Shown in pieces: positions 32,572 to 42,877 of a DNA stretch of 64,000 nt (its first letter is position 1; the number at the start of each line of letters is the position of its first letter). The notes beneath the pieces are model-generated. The model worked only from the letters and a program-made list of their open reading frames with translations. It ran no database searches and was not told where the DNA came from. The translations under genes were made by a program, and so were the position numbers. The stretch spans positions 40,093,472 through 40,157,471 of the forward strand of contig CM034311.1 of assembly GCA_019925795.1 (NCBI GenBank), in the 5' to 3' direction. This stretch comes from Dendrobium chrysotoxum. Its lineage: Eukaryota; Streptophyta; Magnoliopsida; Asparagales; Orchidaceae.

Positions 32572-34906
32572 TAGTTTATTCAAAATTCACCTGCTCGAGA
32601 TGAGGCTCGTTTCACTGGGGGGCAAAATCAACAACAAGAAAGGAAACCATTGAATAATATTCAAATGGTTTGTGAGATTAAATAATCATGCAACTTGGAC
32701 CTTTGTGTTAGTAATATTACTTATCTTGTGTATCTCTTATATGATAAATGGGGTGTCACCCTAATGCCTTTAATATTTTTCAAGTTAAATGATGTGTTAT
32801 CCCTATATGTATCTCTTATGTTGTACTAGGGAACTAATGTATTGTCTTACAGTAATATAATGTATTGTTCGTCGAGTTTTGATATTGTCTCCTTATTTAA
32901 AGAGGATGAAAAATAACAACTAACGATGAATCTAATCTCATTATCCATGATTTGAGAAATACGTAATATTTATTATGTCTCAATTGCTGGATGATCAATC
33001 CCAGGGAGATTCGATCCGGCCTCTTCCATATAGGTTAACGTCATCGAGCAGGGCTCTGACATACAACCTCAGATAGGTCAAACATCCTAGGAGGATATCA
33101 ATCAAAGCATAAAATTCATTGATTCGAGAAATACATAATTTTTATTGTATCTCAATCATTGGATGATCAATCCCAAGGGATTTGAACTGACCTCTTCCAT
33201 ATAGGTTAAAGTCATCGAGTAGTGCTCTGACATACAACCTCGAATAAGTCAAACATCCTAAAGGATGTCTTGTATCTTAATCACTGAAAGATCAATCCCA
33301 GGGAGATTTGATCTAACCTCTTCTATACATGTTAACGTCATCAAGCAAAAGCTTTGACTAACAACCTCAGATATATTAAACATCTTAGGAGGATGTCTCT
33401 TACATTCACTTAGACTAAAAATGCCTCAAGAAGCACGGGGGGCAATATATCAAAGCATGTCTTAAAGATGCAATAACAATTCAACTTCCTCCAAGGGACA
33501 AGTTCTCAACTTCATATACAATATCAATGGAGTTACAGATTCATATGTATATTTATCCTCACTAGAAGTTAAAATTAAAAAGTATATTAGCATCATCCGT
33601 ACAAGCTACTATCATCAAGCAACAAGCAACTTTAAAACAATCAAATATCCTTGGTGGATTTAAGTGACTTCTCCTCTACTGCACACAAGTATCTCCTACA
33701 ACTTCTTTTTCAAAGAAAGGATATAACCTGATCACCATCAGGCCTCCACTTAGTTGACAGTGTTAGTGTGTTGCCAGAATGCTGGCATAACACACTTCTC
33801 TGACCCTTTGACTCAAGGATATCTGATATTGGTACACTTTAGTATGGATGCACATCGCCTTACAAAATGCCACTAGAAACCTGCCGTTATCGGCCCTTTG
33901 TCAGGTGCTTGTCAACCGTCGTTCATTTTATATCAGTCATTATCGGATTATCGCTCGACTGCTACTAGCAGCGCACCCTCTAACTATCTTCTTCGGCTTT
34001 CCCCCCGGAAGTCGACTGACATTGGGGTTCCACATAATAGTCGATTGTCGCCACACTTTTTACCGACTATCAATCTCCAGTGAACTTCCGCCTAATTGTC
34101 AATCCTCACTGGATTTTTGCTCCAACATTACCAAATTCTCCCCGTTCATAAATAATTATCAATCCTCCTCTCAGGCGCTATTTCAGCCAGATTTTTTTAA
34201 ATCACCCTTGCATACAAGCAGCAGTGGATCTTCTTATGTCAAGATTTTTTTATTAAGGAGATAGTCTCTCATCGTAATTTTCTTCTACACAAAAGAGGGG
34301 CGCTAAATTTAAGTAGGGAAAGTCACCTACAAAAGACAGCGAAAGACCTCTAAAATAAGAAGAAAAATGGGGGAGAAAGAGGAGAAAATTCTAACTTCTA
34401 TATAAGAGGAGGGGCACTGATTTAAGTAGGGAAAGTCATCTACATAAAATAGCAGAATGCCTCGACTGTAAGAAAGTCAGAGGGAGAAAAGAAGAAGGTG
34501 CAAGTTTCCCCCTGGCTCTGGGGTGGTATTTGTAGCATTTTTTGGGAGAATGGAGGCCTCCGAAACTTTCTGTAGGTTTTTGGAATTTTTTGAATTTTTT
34601 TGGAATTTTTCGGAATTTTCTGAAATTTTTCAGATTTTTTCTGAATTTTTTAAGTGACTTCTCCAGTTCGGCCGCCTACACGAGTCTGGGCCCGATTTTT
34701 AGCCCGAACAGTCCAAATTTAACATTTTTGGGTCCCCGAACATGTTTTTTGACGTTCCAGACTCAATTTTGACACTTTCGAAGCTCAACGGGGCCTCTAA
34801 GATCGAGTTTAAACAAATTTTTATTTTTTGGAATGCAATTTCTTACGATTCCATCAATTTAAAGTGTTATGCTATATATTTTTGTACTCATGCAGCTTCG
34901 ACGTCC
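32572..34906. other. Non-coding interior of the gag-only element
   Basis: No pol domain is found. Visible structure includes a triplicated unit (32,949-33,400), a 114-bp direct repeat built on TTTAAGTAGGGAAAGTCA (about 34,294 and 34,408), and a T-rich run of TTTTTGGAATT-like units (34,570-34,660). The 138-codon + strand ORF at 33,848-34,264 has no known motif. This interior replaces the pol region of a full element. Confidence 0.7.
32949..33400. repeat. Triplicated unit of 130-171 bp
   Basis: Three copies begin near 32,949, 33,120 and 33,270. Shared blocks are GATGATCAATCCCA, CCTCTTCCATATAGGTTAA, GACATACAACCTC and GTCAAACATCCTA. The second and third copies are shortened. Non-coding. Confidence 0.85.
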
Positions 34907-34923
34907 AAAAATAGGGGGGCAAC
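34907..34923 (+). promoter_or_regulatory. Polypurine tract
   Basis: AAAAATAGGGGGGCAAC ends one base before the 3' LTR. It is the expected plus-strand priming site. Confidence 0.75.
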
Positions 34924-36033
34924 AGATATATCACCCAAAAAATATATCTTGGTCGGGCACGAATCTCGAGGCGAAAATTAAGTTGAAAACTTCAAAAATT
35001 AATTCGAAGATCATATAAACTCTGATTTCAGCAAACTTACAGTCGAACTGAACATCTCGGAAATACGAATCCAACGACACCAAAATCGACTCAATCCGAA
35101 CCCAAATGAATCAAATTGAAGACCCGAAGCTCTATTGAAAGATTCAAACCACAATTTGAATTACCAAACGGTTTCCAAACATGACATGCTTACAGTTGAA
35201 TCAAGCGGATTGACGAGACGAATCCAACGTGCCCAAGATCGCCAAATTTCGATATCATTAAGACCTTCAGATGCCTGATAAACGATCCACGATCAAGGGA
35301 TTCAACATTGGCCATCCATCCAAACCACTCCACATTTGCCCTTTATCCTCCTCCTACTTACGGGTCATGCCATCCTCAAAAAACTATAAATAGCCCCTCA
35401 TTTCATTTAAGAGGGGACCCGAGCAAGAAGAATAGGAAAAGAAGAAGAAGAATAAAAGGGAAGAAACTCCTCCTCGACCACCGTCGGAGTTTCGCCCGAT
35501 TTTTAAGTGACGCCGGATTTCCGCATGACTTCTAAGTGACGTCGAAGTTCCGCCTGACTTCCAAGTGACGTTAGAGTTCCGCCTGACTTCTAAGTGACAT
35601 AGGAGTTCCGCCTGACTTCCAAGGGACACCAGAGTTCTGCCCGACTTCCAAGTAACGCCGGAGTTCCGCCCGACTTTCAAGTGATGCTAAAAATCTACCC
35701 AAACTCCAAGCAACATCGGAATTCTGTCCGACCTCCAAGTGACTCCGGAGTTCCGCTCAATCACCCAATGTCGCTGGATCTCCGTTCCTCGTTCATAACT
35801 GCGTTGCTTATTTTAATCTGATTGTCCTAAGGACGAATCAGTTATTTCTATTCCAATCAAATACTAGTGAAATATTTTCAACTGGGCGAGGCCCTGTGGT
35901 TTTTACCCTTTCTCGGGTTTTCCATGTAAAAATTCTGGTGTTTTATTTTTCTTCTGTTTGTGTGTTGGATATTCGTACAACGCTGAGACGAAAAATTCTA
36001 ACTCTATCGCCACGTATATTCTAGCCCGTAACA
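34924..36033 (+). repeat. 3' LTR of the gag-only element
   Basis: Same length as the 5' LTR (1,110 bp) and co-linear with it. It starts AGATATATCACC (the first T has changed to A) and ends CCCGTAACA. The TATA box CTATAAATAGCCCC recurs at 35,385-35,398. Confidence 0.92.
35486..35766. repeat. 29-bp tandem array in the 3' LTR
   Basis: Counterpart of 30,536-30,813 with the same unit and order of copies, and independent point changes. Confidence 0.92.
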
Positions 36034-36038
36034 AGTAC

Positions 36039-36114
36039 AAAATTTCTAATTCAAAAATTTTTATGCTAAAAAATTGTTTTAGAAAGTAGTAAACAAAATG
36101 TCCCAAACGAAGCC
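36039..36114. mobile_element. Tourist-like MITE, copy C, right part
   Basis: Resumes at AAAATTTCTAATTC after the AGTAC duplication and ends TCCCAAACGAAGCC, followed by the TTA target copy (36,115-36,117). It completes the half at 29,921-29,972. Confidence 0.85.
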
Positions 36115-36122
36115 TTAATTTA

Positions 36123-36251
36123 GGTTTCGTTTGGGACAATTTTTTTAATGCTTTATGAAATAGTTTCTTTATATAAAATTTTCTTAATTTTAAAATTTTG
36201 CACTTAAAAACTGTTTCATACAGCAATAAAAAAGCTATCCCAAATGAAGCT
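36123..36251. mobile_element. Tourist-like MITE, copy D
   Basis: Termini GGTTTCGTTTGGGACA and TATCCCAAATGAAGCT with TTA on both sides (36,120-36,122 and 36,252-36,254). It lies only 8 bp from copy C. Confidence 0.85.
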
Positions 36252-36254
36252 TTA

Positions 36255-37023
36255 ATTCAACAAGAAATTCAATCATATTATTTAATAGAACAAGAACAAA
36301 ATTCATTTCATAGAATATATAATCGCATATATTTTCAATTCAACTCCTCCTATTTTAATATAATATTACTAAAATTGCTAATATTTAATTGGTTCCTTAA
36401 TTGAACAATTTTTATTAATTCCTCTTAAATCAGATTTAAAAACTGAGGTACAGATAAACAAGCTTGGATCATGGAAGTTCACGTTAAGATCCATGGTGTT
36501 GTTGTGATTAGAAGGGTTCATAGATTGATCTGAGGTAAGATTAAAAATTTTGTTCTAATAAGAATAATAATGGAACAAGATCCTGGCTTTTGAAATTGGC
36601 CAGAACTCTTGTTCAATTTTTTCATATGGTTCTTGAGATAGTAATGGTGGTTGAAAGGTTTGGCTCAAACCAACCCTTTAGCAGAGGTCATACATACATT
36701 GTTAGATATAGTTGTGATGATTAGTGGGTGGAATTAATACAATGCAGAATAACATATAAATATGGTGTTGAAGACTTTCAAAATGGGAGCATGTTGGATA
36801 TGAATATTATAATGGCATAGCCAACTTATGTAGGTATTATCCATTTTGGTCTAGCCCATATGAGATAAGGCTGAAGCTCGTGATTTAACTCTTCTTAATG
36901 TAAACTTTCAACTGGTCATTCATCCTAGAAGTGCTTCAGCATAAGCACACCTAAATATGGAGTTCAACATGAAACTCCACATGTTACAAAAAAAATTAAT
37001 ATTTTATTTATTTAGTTAGTAAT

Positions 37024-37027
<4 letters not shown>
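36255..37027. other. AT-rich intergenic DNA, nothing recognised
   Basis: No coding exon or transposon end was identified. Confidence 0.6.

Positions 37028-37090
<63 letters not shown>
37028..37090. repeat. (CT)n microsatellite, about 31 units
   Basis: An uninterrupted CT tract, visible directly. Confidence 0.97.
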
Positions 37091-37092
<2 letters not shown>

Positions 37093-39201
37093 TTTTTTCG
37101 CCTATAAGACTCATCTAGAATCACCCTAGGAGTCACTCCTTGTCTAGGCCATCCATCCTGACAATCACTTTTATCTTCTTTAGATTAAAGTTGTCACAAG
37201 CTCACTACATTCCACTTAGTTCATTTCCTAATCACACATTATATTGAAAAAGCTTTATCACTAACCCTACTTGTAATGACCTTATGCATGCTATATGGAC
37301 TATTACTTTTTTTTTCTAGTGCATCAATTACTATGTTAAGCCTCACACTATATCTATTTTTATACAACTTCCTAGGTTGTCATTTATCTTGAGAATTTTC
37401 CTTCATGAGCATTCCTAACTATGGAGTTTCTTATGGAATTGTACCCATTAAACTTAAAGACACCTTATATATTTAGGTTTAAACATTTAATTATCTAGGC
37501 AAGTAATATATTCATTCATTCTCATTTTTTTCTCCTACAAGCCTTGTAGAAGCTGCTCCTTATTCGAGTCTTTCTCCATTATGATCAAACTCTTGATGTC
37601 TTCAAATTCAAAATGTTATAACATGGAGAGGATTTTCTAAGTCATGAAGCATGGGGTATGCACCAAAAGGGTTTCTTGAGTCTTGATCCTAGGGCATTCA
37701 TGCAAAAAGGTGACAGGGCTCTTAAATATAAAAATGAGAAGAGAAATGAAAGATTGATGGATGGTCCTATATATATTCAATTTTCCATTAGCGCATATGA
37801 AAACTCCAATTTGAATTGCTTCATTTAATTGCAAAAACACTTTCAATTCCTAATGACTATTGTAATCCTCGCTGTATGTCAACATGGCTCGATGCAATAA
37901 TGATTACATGTACAATGACTTGGTAAACCCTCCATCCATGTTGAGACATGTCCGGCTAAGTCAACAATGCCTGGACTTACAATGTCCCTAGACTAATCCA
38001 ACATTGTGTTCATGGATATCAAAGATGCTTCTAATAACTTTATTGATTCTCTCGAGCTGAGCTTCTACAACCATTATAAATTATGAACTTATCAACATCC
38101 ATGAACCTTACCTTAATCCTCAAGTTCAAGATAACACATCTATGTTTCTCCAACTCATCTCGTGTCCCTCTATAAGTTTTGCTATTATTAGATTGATTAT
38201 ATATTTAATTATTATTATTTTATTAAGATTCAGGAATTCATCTTAATTTTAATGGAATTACATAACTTTGAGCACATATGATCTCCTCACATAAAAGCCC
38301 TTGAGAGCCATAATCATCTTTCTTTTGAACTAATTGCATGCAAGATCTCTTTCAAATTCGAGAGCTCAAATCAACAAAACATTACTAATCAAAAGTAAGA
38401 CAAATGTGCATATGTACTAGCCATATGACACCTATCTAATGACCCTTCTGAAGATTTATGTTGAACTTTGAGTCAATAAGAAAGCAACATCTTTTCCTAT
38501 TGATGACTAAATTATCAATGTATGGTACAAAAAATACTCAAATTTTAATTTAATCATTCAATTGAAGCCTTTAAAATATAAAGACACCCTCCAATTTTAT
38601 ATTTTGATAAGAACTTAGTACAAAGCAAATTGGTATAAAAATCTCTTTTATGTCTAACCAGACCAAGCCACATTTACCTCATATAATTTATTTGATAGAT
38701 GAAATCGTCACCTTAAAATAGCACTCTAGAGGCAAATTAACGTGTTTTTATAAGCTCAAAATAAGCAATTTGTTTTTTCTTATTTGACTACTTCAATATA
38801 GGCTTTATCATTGAATCACCTAATTTATAAATTTGGACAATAAGGTAGACCTTTTTTTTTTTTTAATTTCTGTTAGCTACTAATTTGAACAACTATTGCC
38901 TTGGGTTAATAAAAATTAAAATTTATTGCTCTAATATCTATTTTTAGAACATTTTTCCTATCATCTATATTGTTTGGGAATGCTACATTAGCCCCCACCT
39001 ACTCTGTGGACCAAGCGATTCGCGTGGGCTGATTGGGCCTGTCGCGGCCCACTTTTGATTGTGACTTCTGAGTTGTCGAGATGGAGAAAGAGGTCGGTTT
39101 GTCTAAGGCTTCTGTCTTCGACAGTATTATATAATTTTCTTTTTTATGGACCTCCTAAATTGTTCATTTCGTAATGATGTAAATGTTTAGTCATGTAATA
39201 C
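37091..39201. other. Gene-free DNA, nothing recognised
   Basis: Moderately AT-rich. The ORFs here are short, with no known motif. A small GC-richer patch (38,990-39,080, GGCCTGTCGCGGCCCAC) is isolated and unexplained. Confidence 0.5.
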
Positions 39202-39209
39202 GTCTAATT

Positions 39210-39359
39210 TTTTCTTAAGGAGAACTTGCGGAGGGGTCTATGTGTTAAATAACAAGAAAAAATTATAAGTCCTTACAGAACCACAAGCTCCCTAAAAATA
39301 ATATTTGAAGTAAAACTTATAAGCCGATGATTCTATTTATTACAATTCAAAGAAGTAAA
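39210..39359 (-). mobile_element. 5'-truncated LINE tail with 8-bp TSD
   Basis: About 150 bp matches the 3' end of the 42.9-45.1 kb LINE derivative (shared order: GAGG/GTCTATGTGTTAA, AGCTCCCTAAAA, ATTTGAAG, CTTATAAGCC, ATTACAAT). GTCTAATT is duplicated at 39,202-39,209 and 39,360-39,367, with a T run at the 3' side. Confidence 0.65.
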
Positions 39360-39399
39360 GTCTAATTAATTCTTTTATTATTAGGAAGTTACATTTAGG

Positions 39400-39560
39400 G
39401 TGTAAATGAGTCGAATTTGAGTGAGCTCACTATTTATTCATGTTTACTCATTTGAAAATTTGTTCGTTTGGATTTAGTTCATATTCAAAATTGTCCGTAG
39501 ATAGCATATTTTTTTTCAATTTATTATGAGTTTTTTAATTCATTTTTTACTCTTATTTAG
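39400..39560. repeat. Short relative of the 3.5-4.1 kb dispersed repeat
   Basis: GGGTGTAAATGAGTCGAATTTGAGTG-type text with GTTCG motifs recurs in the 3.46 kb and 40.45 kb repeats. Boundaries are not defined. Confidence 0.35.
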
Positions 39561-39736
39561 CTCGAATTAGTTGAAATGTTATGGCTGAGAGCAATAACAA
39601 TAAAAGACATATATCTTCTTAACCCGGGCTTATTGAATACAACGAAGAAAAAAAAAAAAAGAAGGCTATAAGTATTATTTCAGTGAGAAAGAGATGGACT
39701 AATGAGAAAGAGGTGGTCACAATTCCTTAACAATAA

Positions 39737-40067
39737 AGCTTTTTGGGATAACTTGTTTAATATTTTCTAAAGCAATCTTTTAGTACATATATTTTTTGAA
39801 TTAAAAATTTTTGTACTAAAAAACTGCTTTAAATAGCAGTAAGAAAACTGTCACAAATGAGATAAATTATTATGTGCGGTCACCGGACCTTCTGAATTAT
39901 TATGTGTGATCACCGGACCTTCTGAAGTCCAATCAAGACGCGCCACATCACTCGATACACAGCGGTACACAATAATGGTACACAATGAATTGGTGATATG
40001 GCGCATCCTGATTGGCCTCTGGACGACGTCCAGTAACCGCACGTAATAATTTCGCCACAAACAAGCC
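39737..40067. mobile_element. Tourist-like MITE, copy E, interrupted by a Mutator-like MITE
   Basis: The left end follows TAA (39,734-39,736) and reads AAGCTTTTTGGGATAAC. The body includes CTAAAAAACTGCTTTAAATA. Just before its right end a Mutator-like MITE (39,861-40,053) intervenes. The true end CACAAACAAGCC then appears at 40,056-40,067, followed by TAA. Once the insert is set aside, the copy fits the family length. Confidence 0.75.
39861..40053. mobile_element. Mutator-like MITE, copy 2, inside Tourist-like copy E
   Basis: Termini GATAAATTATTATGTGCGGT and its near-complement ACCGCACGTAATAATTTC match copy 1. Flanks GTCACAAATGA (39,850-39,860) and GCCACAAACAA (40,054-40,064) are a diverged target duplication (8 of 11 identical). 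About 34 bp of the left arm (AATTATTATGTG ... CCGGACCTTCT) is present twice in tandem. Confidence 0.8.
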
Positions 40068-40440
40068 TAAATCATTTGAGTTAAATATACAATAATTATT
40101 GTCTACAGGCCGGTCACAATTGTTTAAGGATAAAGCTATGCTTCTTAAAAGAATATTGTTACAGTTCTTAATTTAATTTGTGATCCACATTAGTATATAT
40201 ATATATATAGATATGTATGTATTTTATTTATTTTCATAAGCTATGTAAACAGACACAGCTAAGAAAATAAGGATGCATAAAATTTCTAAAACTATGGAGA
40301 TTTCATTTGAGAGTATTTAGTATTTGGAAAAAGATTGTATTCCACATTCTGAATTTAATTATGATGATTTTTAAATTCTTTAATTTTTTAAAGATGAATA
40401 TAATATGAAAATTAATTATTTATTTGTATATTATATTTAT

Positions 40441-40880
40441 ATTAAAATTAAAGGTGTGAATAAATTGAGCCGAATTCAAGCCACCCTCAGCTTAAGCTTC
40501 AGCATGCTTAAATAATCAGAAGTTTGAATTGACCTAAAAACCAATTCATTTATCATGAAAAAAAATCAATTAATAAAATGATTAAAAAAATTAGGTTTCA
40601 TTTGAGACAATTTTCTTATTGCTTACTATAACAGTTTTTTAGCACAAAATTTTCTTGAAAGCAAGAAAAAAATCAGTGGCCAAAATCTAAACAAAGCCTT
40701 ATAGAAAAATTAAAAACCATTTTGCATGCTTAAACTCATAAATTCTAATATACTAGAAAATGAGTCGATTAACGAGCTAAGGAGTGAGTTAAAACTAACT
40801 CAAATATAGCTCATTAACTTATCAAACTTATCTCATAAGTCATTTATCAAACCGAGCCCAACCCAGCTCACAAATCTACT
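40441..40880. repeat. Relative of the 3.5-4.1 kb dispersed repeat, split by MITE copy F
   Basis: GTGAATAAATTGAGCCGAATTC at the left and GAGTCGATTAACGAGC ... AACCGAGCCCAACC at the right echo the GAGC/CGAAC text of the 3.46 kb repeat. MITE copy F (40,594-40,698) lies within. Confidence 0.35.
40594..40698. mobile_element. Tourist-like MITE, copy F
   Basis: GGTTTCATTTGAGACAA start and AAACAAAGCC end, with TTA on both sides (40,591-40,593 and 40,699-40,701). Confidence 0.8.
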
Positions 40881-40957
40881 TGACTCAATTATACATACAC
40901 TCAAAATAAATTTAAACCTTTTTAAAATTAATTTTCATCAAAATCCCATAAATTCTC

Positions 40958-41118
40958 GAGAAATTATGACGTGCGGAGTTCGGACGTAGAGTTACGTTCA
41001 GACATATGAATGCACGCACTGTATATAAAAATATATTATATATTTTTATACACAGTATGTATGTGCACTCAGAGTCCAAATATAAAATTATGTCCGGACT
41101 CCGCACTAATAATTTCTC
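40958..41118. mobile_element. Mutator-like MITE, copy 3, long foldback
   Basis: Ends GAGAAATTATGACGTGCGGA and TCCGCACTAATAATTTCTC are inverted repeats. TAAATTCTC/CAAATTCTC is a 9-bp target duplication with one mismatch (40,949-40,957 and 41,119-41,127). The centre (ATAAAAATATAT/ATATATTTTTAT) is also palindromic, so nearly the whole element folds on itself. Confidence 0.8.
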
Positions 41119-41574
41119 CAAATTCTCACCGATTTTTTCTCCTTTTAACGGTGCTCATCCCTTAAACCCATGCACACAAATATTATATAAATGGTTTGTT
41201 TTTTTGTCTTTCGAAACCCTCAATCATTCACTGCTACATGAACGATTTTGTATCTCCATATCTTTCAGCTCCAGTCGTAGATTGCAGGGACCCACCCCTT
41301 GAGGCAGAGTTCTTCTCCATAGATTGAGATAGATCATAGATACGATTCAGTCACCTTTTCAGAAAGATAAACTGTGTGCCTTTCTCTGTAGTTAAAGATT
41401 TTTCAAAGATCATTTGCCTATTCATCAACTTTTAAGGACATCAACTTGATCATAACCTTCTCCATTTATATATTTTAGAAAAGATATTATCTGACTAAGC
41501 TACAACACGTGAAATTTGAGGGATGAGAAATATGGATGCGTAGCTCATCTTAATCTGTCGGTTGGGCGGTCTTA

Positions 41575-41694
41575 GGATTCGTTTGGGACGGCTTTCTTAC
41601 TGCTTCTTAAAACAATTTTTTTTTATAAAAATTTCTACTTCAAAAAAAATTTATCTAGTTTAGAAAGCAGTAAGAAAGTTGTTCCAAACGAAAC
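41575..41694. mobile_element. Tourist-like MITE, copy G
   Basis: GGATTCGTTTGGGACGG start and TTGTTCCAAACGAAAC end, with TTA on both sides (41,572-41,574 and 41,695-41,697). Confidence 0.85.
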
Positions 41695-41697
41695 TTA

Positions 41698-42861
41698 TGT
41701 TCAAAGTTTTGCGTATATGATGTGTATGTGAGTTTGCCTTAATTAACTCAAAAGTTCAAAAAAAATGGATGATATGTTTGACTATTAAAGCCAAGAATTT
41801 TAATAAAATTTCACTTAATACTACTGAGTTTTAAGTAGAAGACCTATATTTCAAGTGAAAGTCTTGAATTTTGTTTAAAAAAGTATACAAAATTTGTTAT
41901 TTTGCACAAAATTAATGAAACAAATCAAAATTTAAAATAAAATTTATTCAAAATTAAATCTAAATTAAAAAAAAATTCATGATTGGGATTATCAAAATGA
42001 GTATCGTATGTTGAAGAAAATTAAATCAATTGTGAGTTCTAAACTATGTAAAAAATTTAAAAGTTGATATCAAATTTTAAGATTGAATCTCTTTTATATT
42101 TAATTTATATTTTGAAATTTAAAATAGAAAAAAAAATCAGATTAATTAATTATAGAGTTGAAAGGCTGTGTTCTTAGGCTTGAAAGATGAATAACCTATT
42201 CTATTACCAGTTAAATAAAAGAGGTAGACTCTTTTTTTCCAATTTTCCTAAGAAAGGACTGATGGGAATCATTACGAGTTAAAATCAGAAAAATACAGTA
42301 ACATTTTTTTTTTTTACTTTTAAGTGAATTAAACGTAAATTTATACACACATTATGTATGTAAGCTTCGAATATAACTATATAAAATGTTTTGGCTGGAA
42401 GCTTGATAGCTTAACCTTCCAACCGACAGATTAAAATTGGCTACATATATTAAAAAGAATACAGTGACACACTTTATCAAAATCAAAGATTTCAAATATT
42501 TAATAATCAATGATCTCTATTATTGATCATGGTGTAAGTATAACGTAAAATCAAACCTACCCATAGGGTAGCCTAATATGATTCCAATTTGAGTGTTTGT
42601 TAGTTTTGTTTTGATTTTGATCGAATTTTAAACTTTCAAGACTTTCTTGCATGAATGGATACCTTTCCAAATTGCATAGAAGCATATACAAAAGCATAGT
42701 TCTAATACATGTAAATAAATACATAGTTCACTCCAATTTAAAAAAATCTGATTCCATTCAGACATAAGTAAATCAAAATCCATTCAAATAAATCTTAACC
42801 TATTAGTATGCATGTTGATTTCAATCTGAATAAATTCAATCAAACTTTCAAATAATATTCA
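41698..42861. other. AT-rich intergenic DNA, nothing recognised
   Basis: No gene, array or transposon end was identified. Confidence 0.6.
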
Positions 42862-42877
42862 ACTTCCCATATATATA

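Larger units (their letters stand above)
29973..36033 (+). mobile_element. Non-autonomous Ty3/gypsy (Tat-like) LTR retrotransposon, gag only
   Basis: Two co-linear LTRs of 1,110 bp (29,973-31,082 and 34,924-36,033) bound a 3.8-kb interior. A 5-bp duplication AGTAT/AGTAC flanks the element. A primer-binding site follows the left LTR and a polypurine tract precedes the right one. The interior has a decayed gag (31,124-32,571), then 2.3 kb with no protease, RT, RNase H or integrase in any frame. So it would need proteins from a relative. The LTRs differ at scattered sites, which means the insertion is not very recent. Confidence 0.92.

Noticed and set aside
33848..34264. 138-codon + strand ORF inside the gag-only element
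   Set aside because: No pol or env-like motif and no coding-like base use; most likely chance.
36123..36251. Target duplication or LTR end of the gag-only element
   Set aside because: The AGTAC copy ends at 36,038 and this segment is a separate MITE with its own TTA target.
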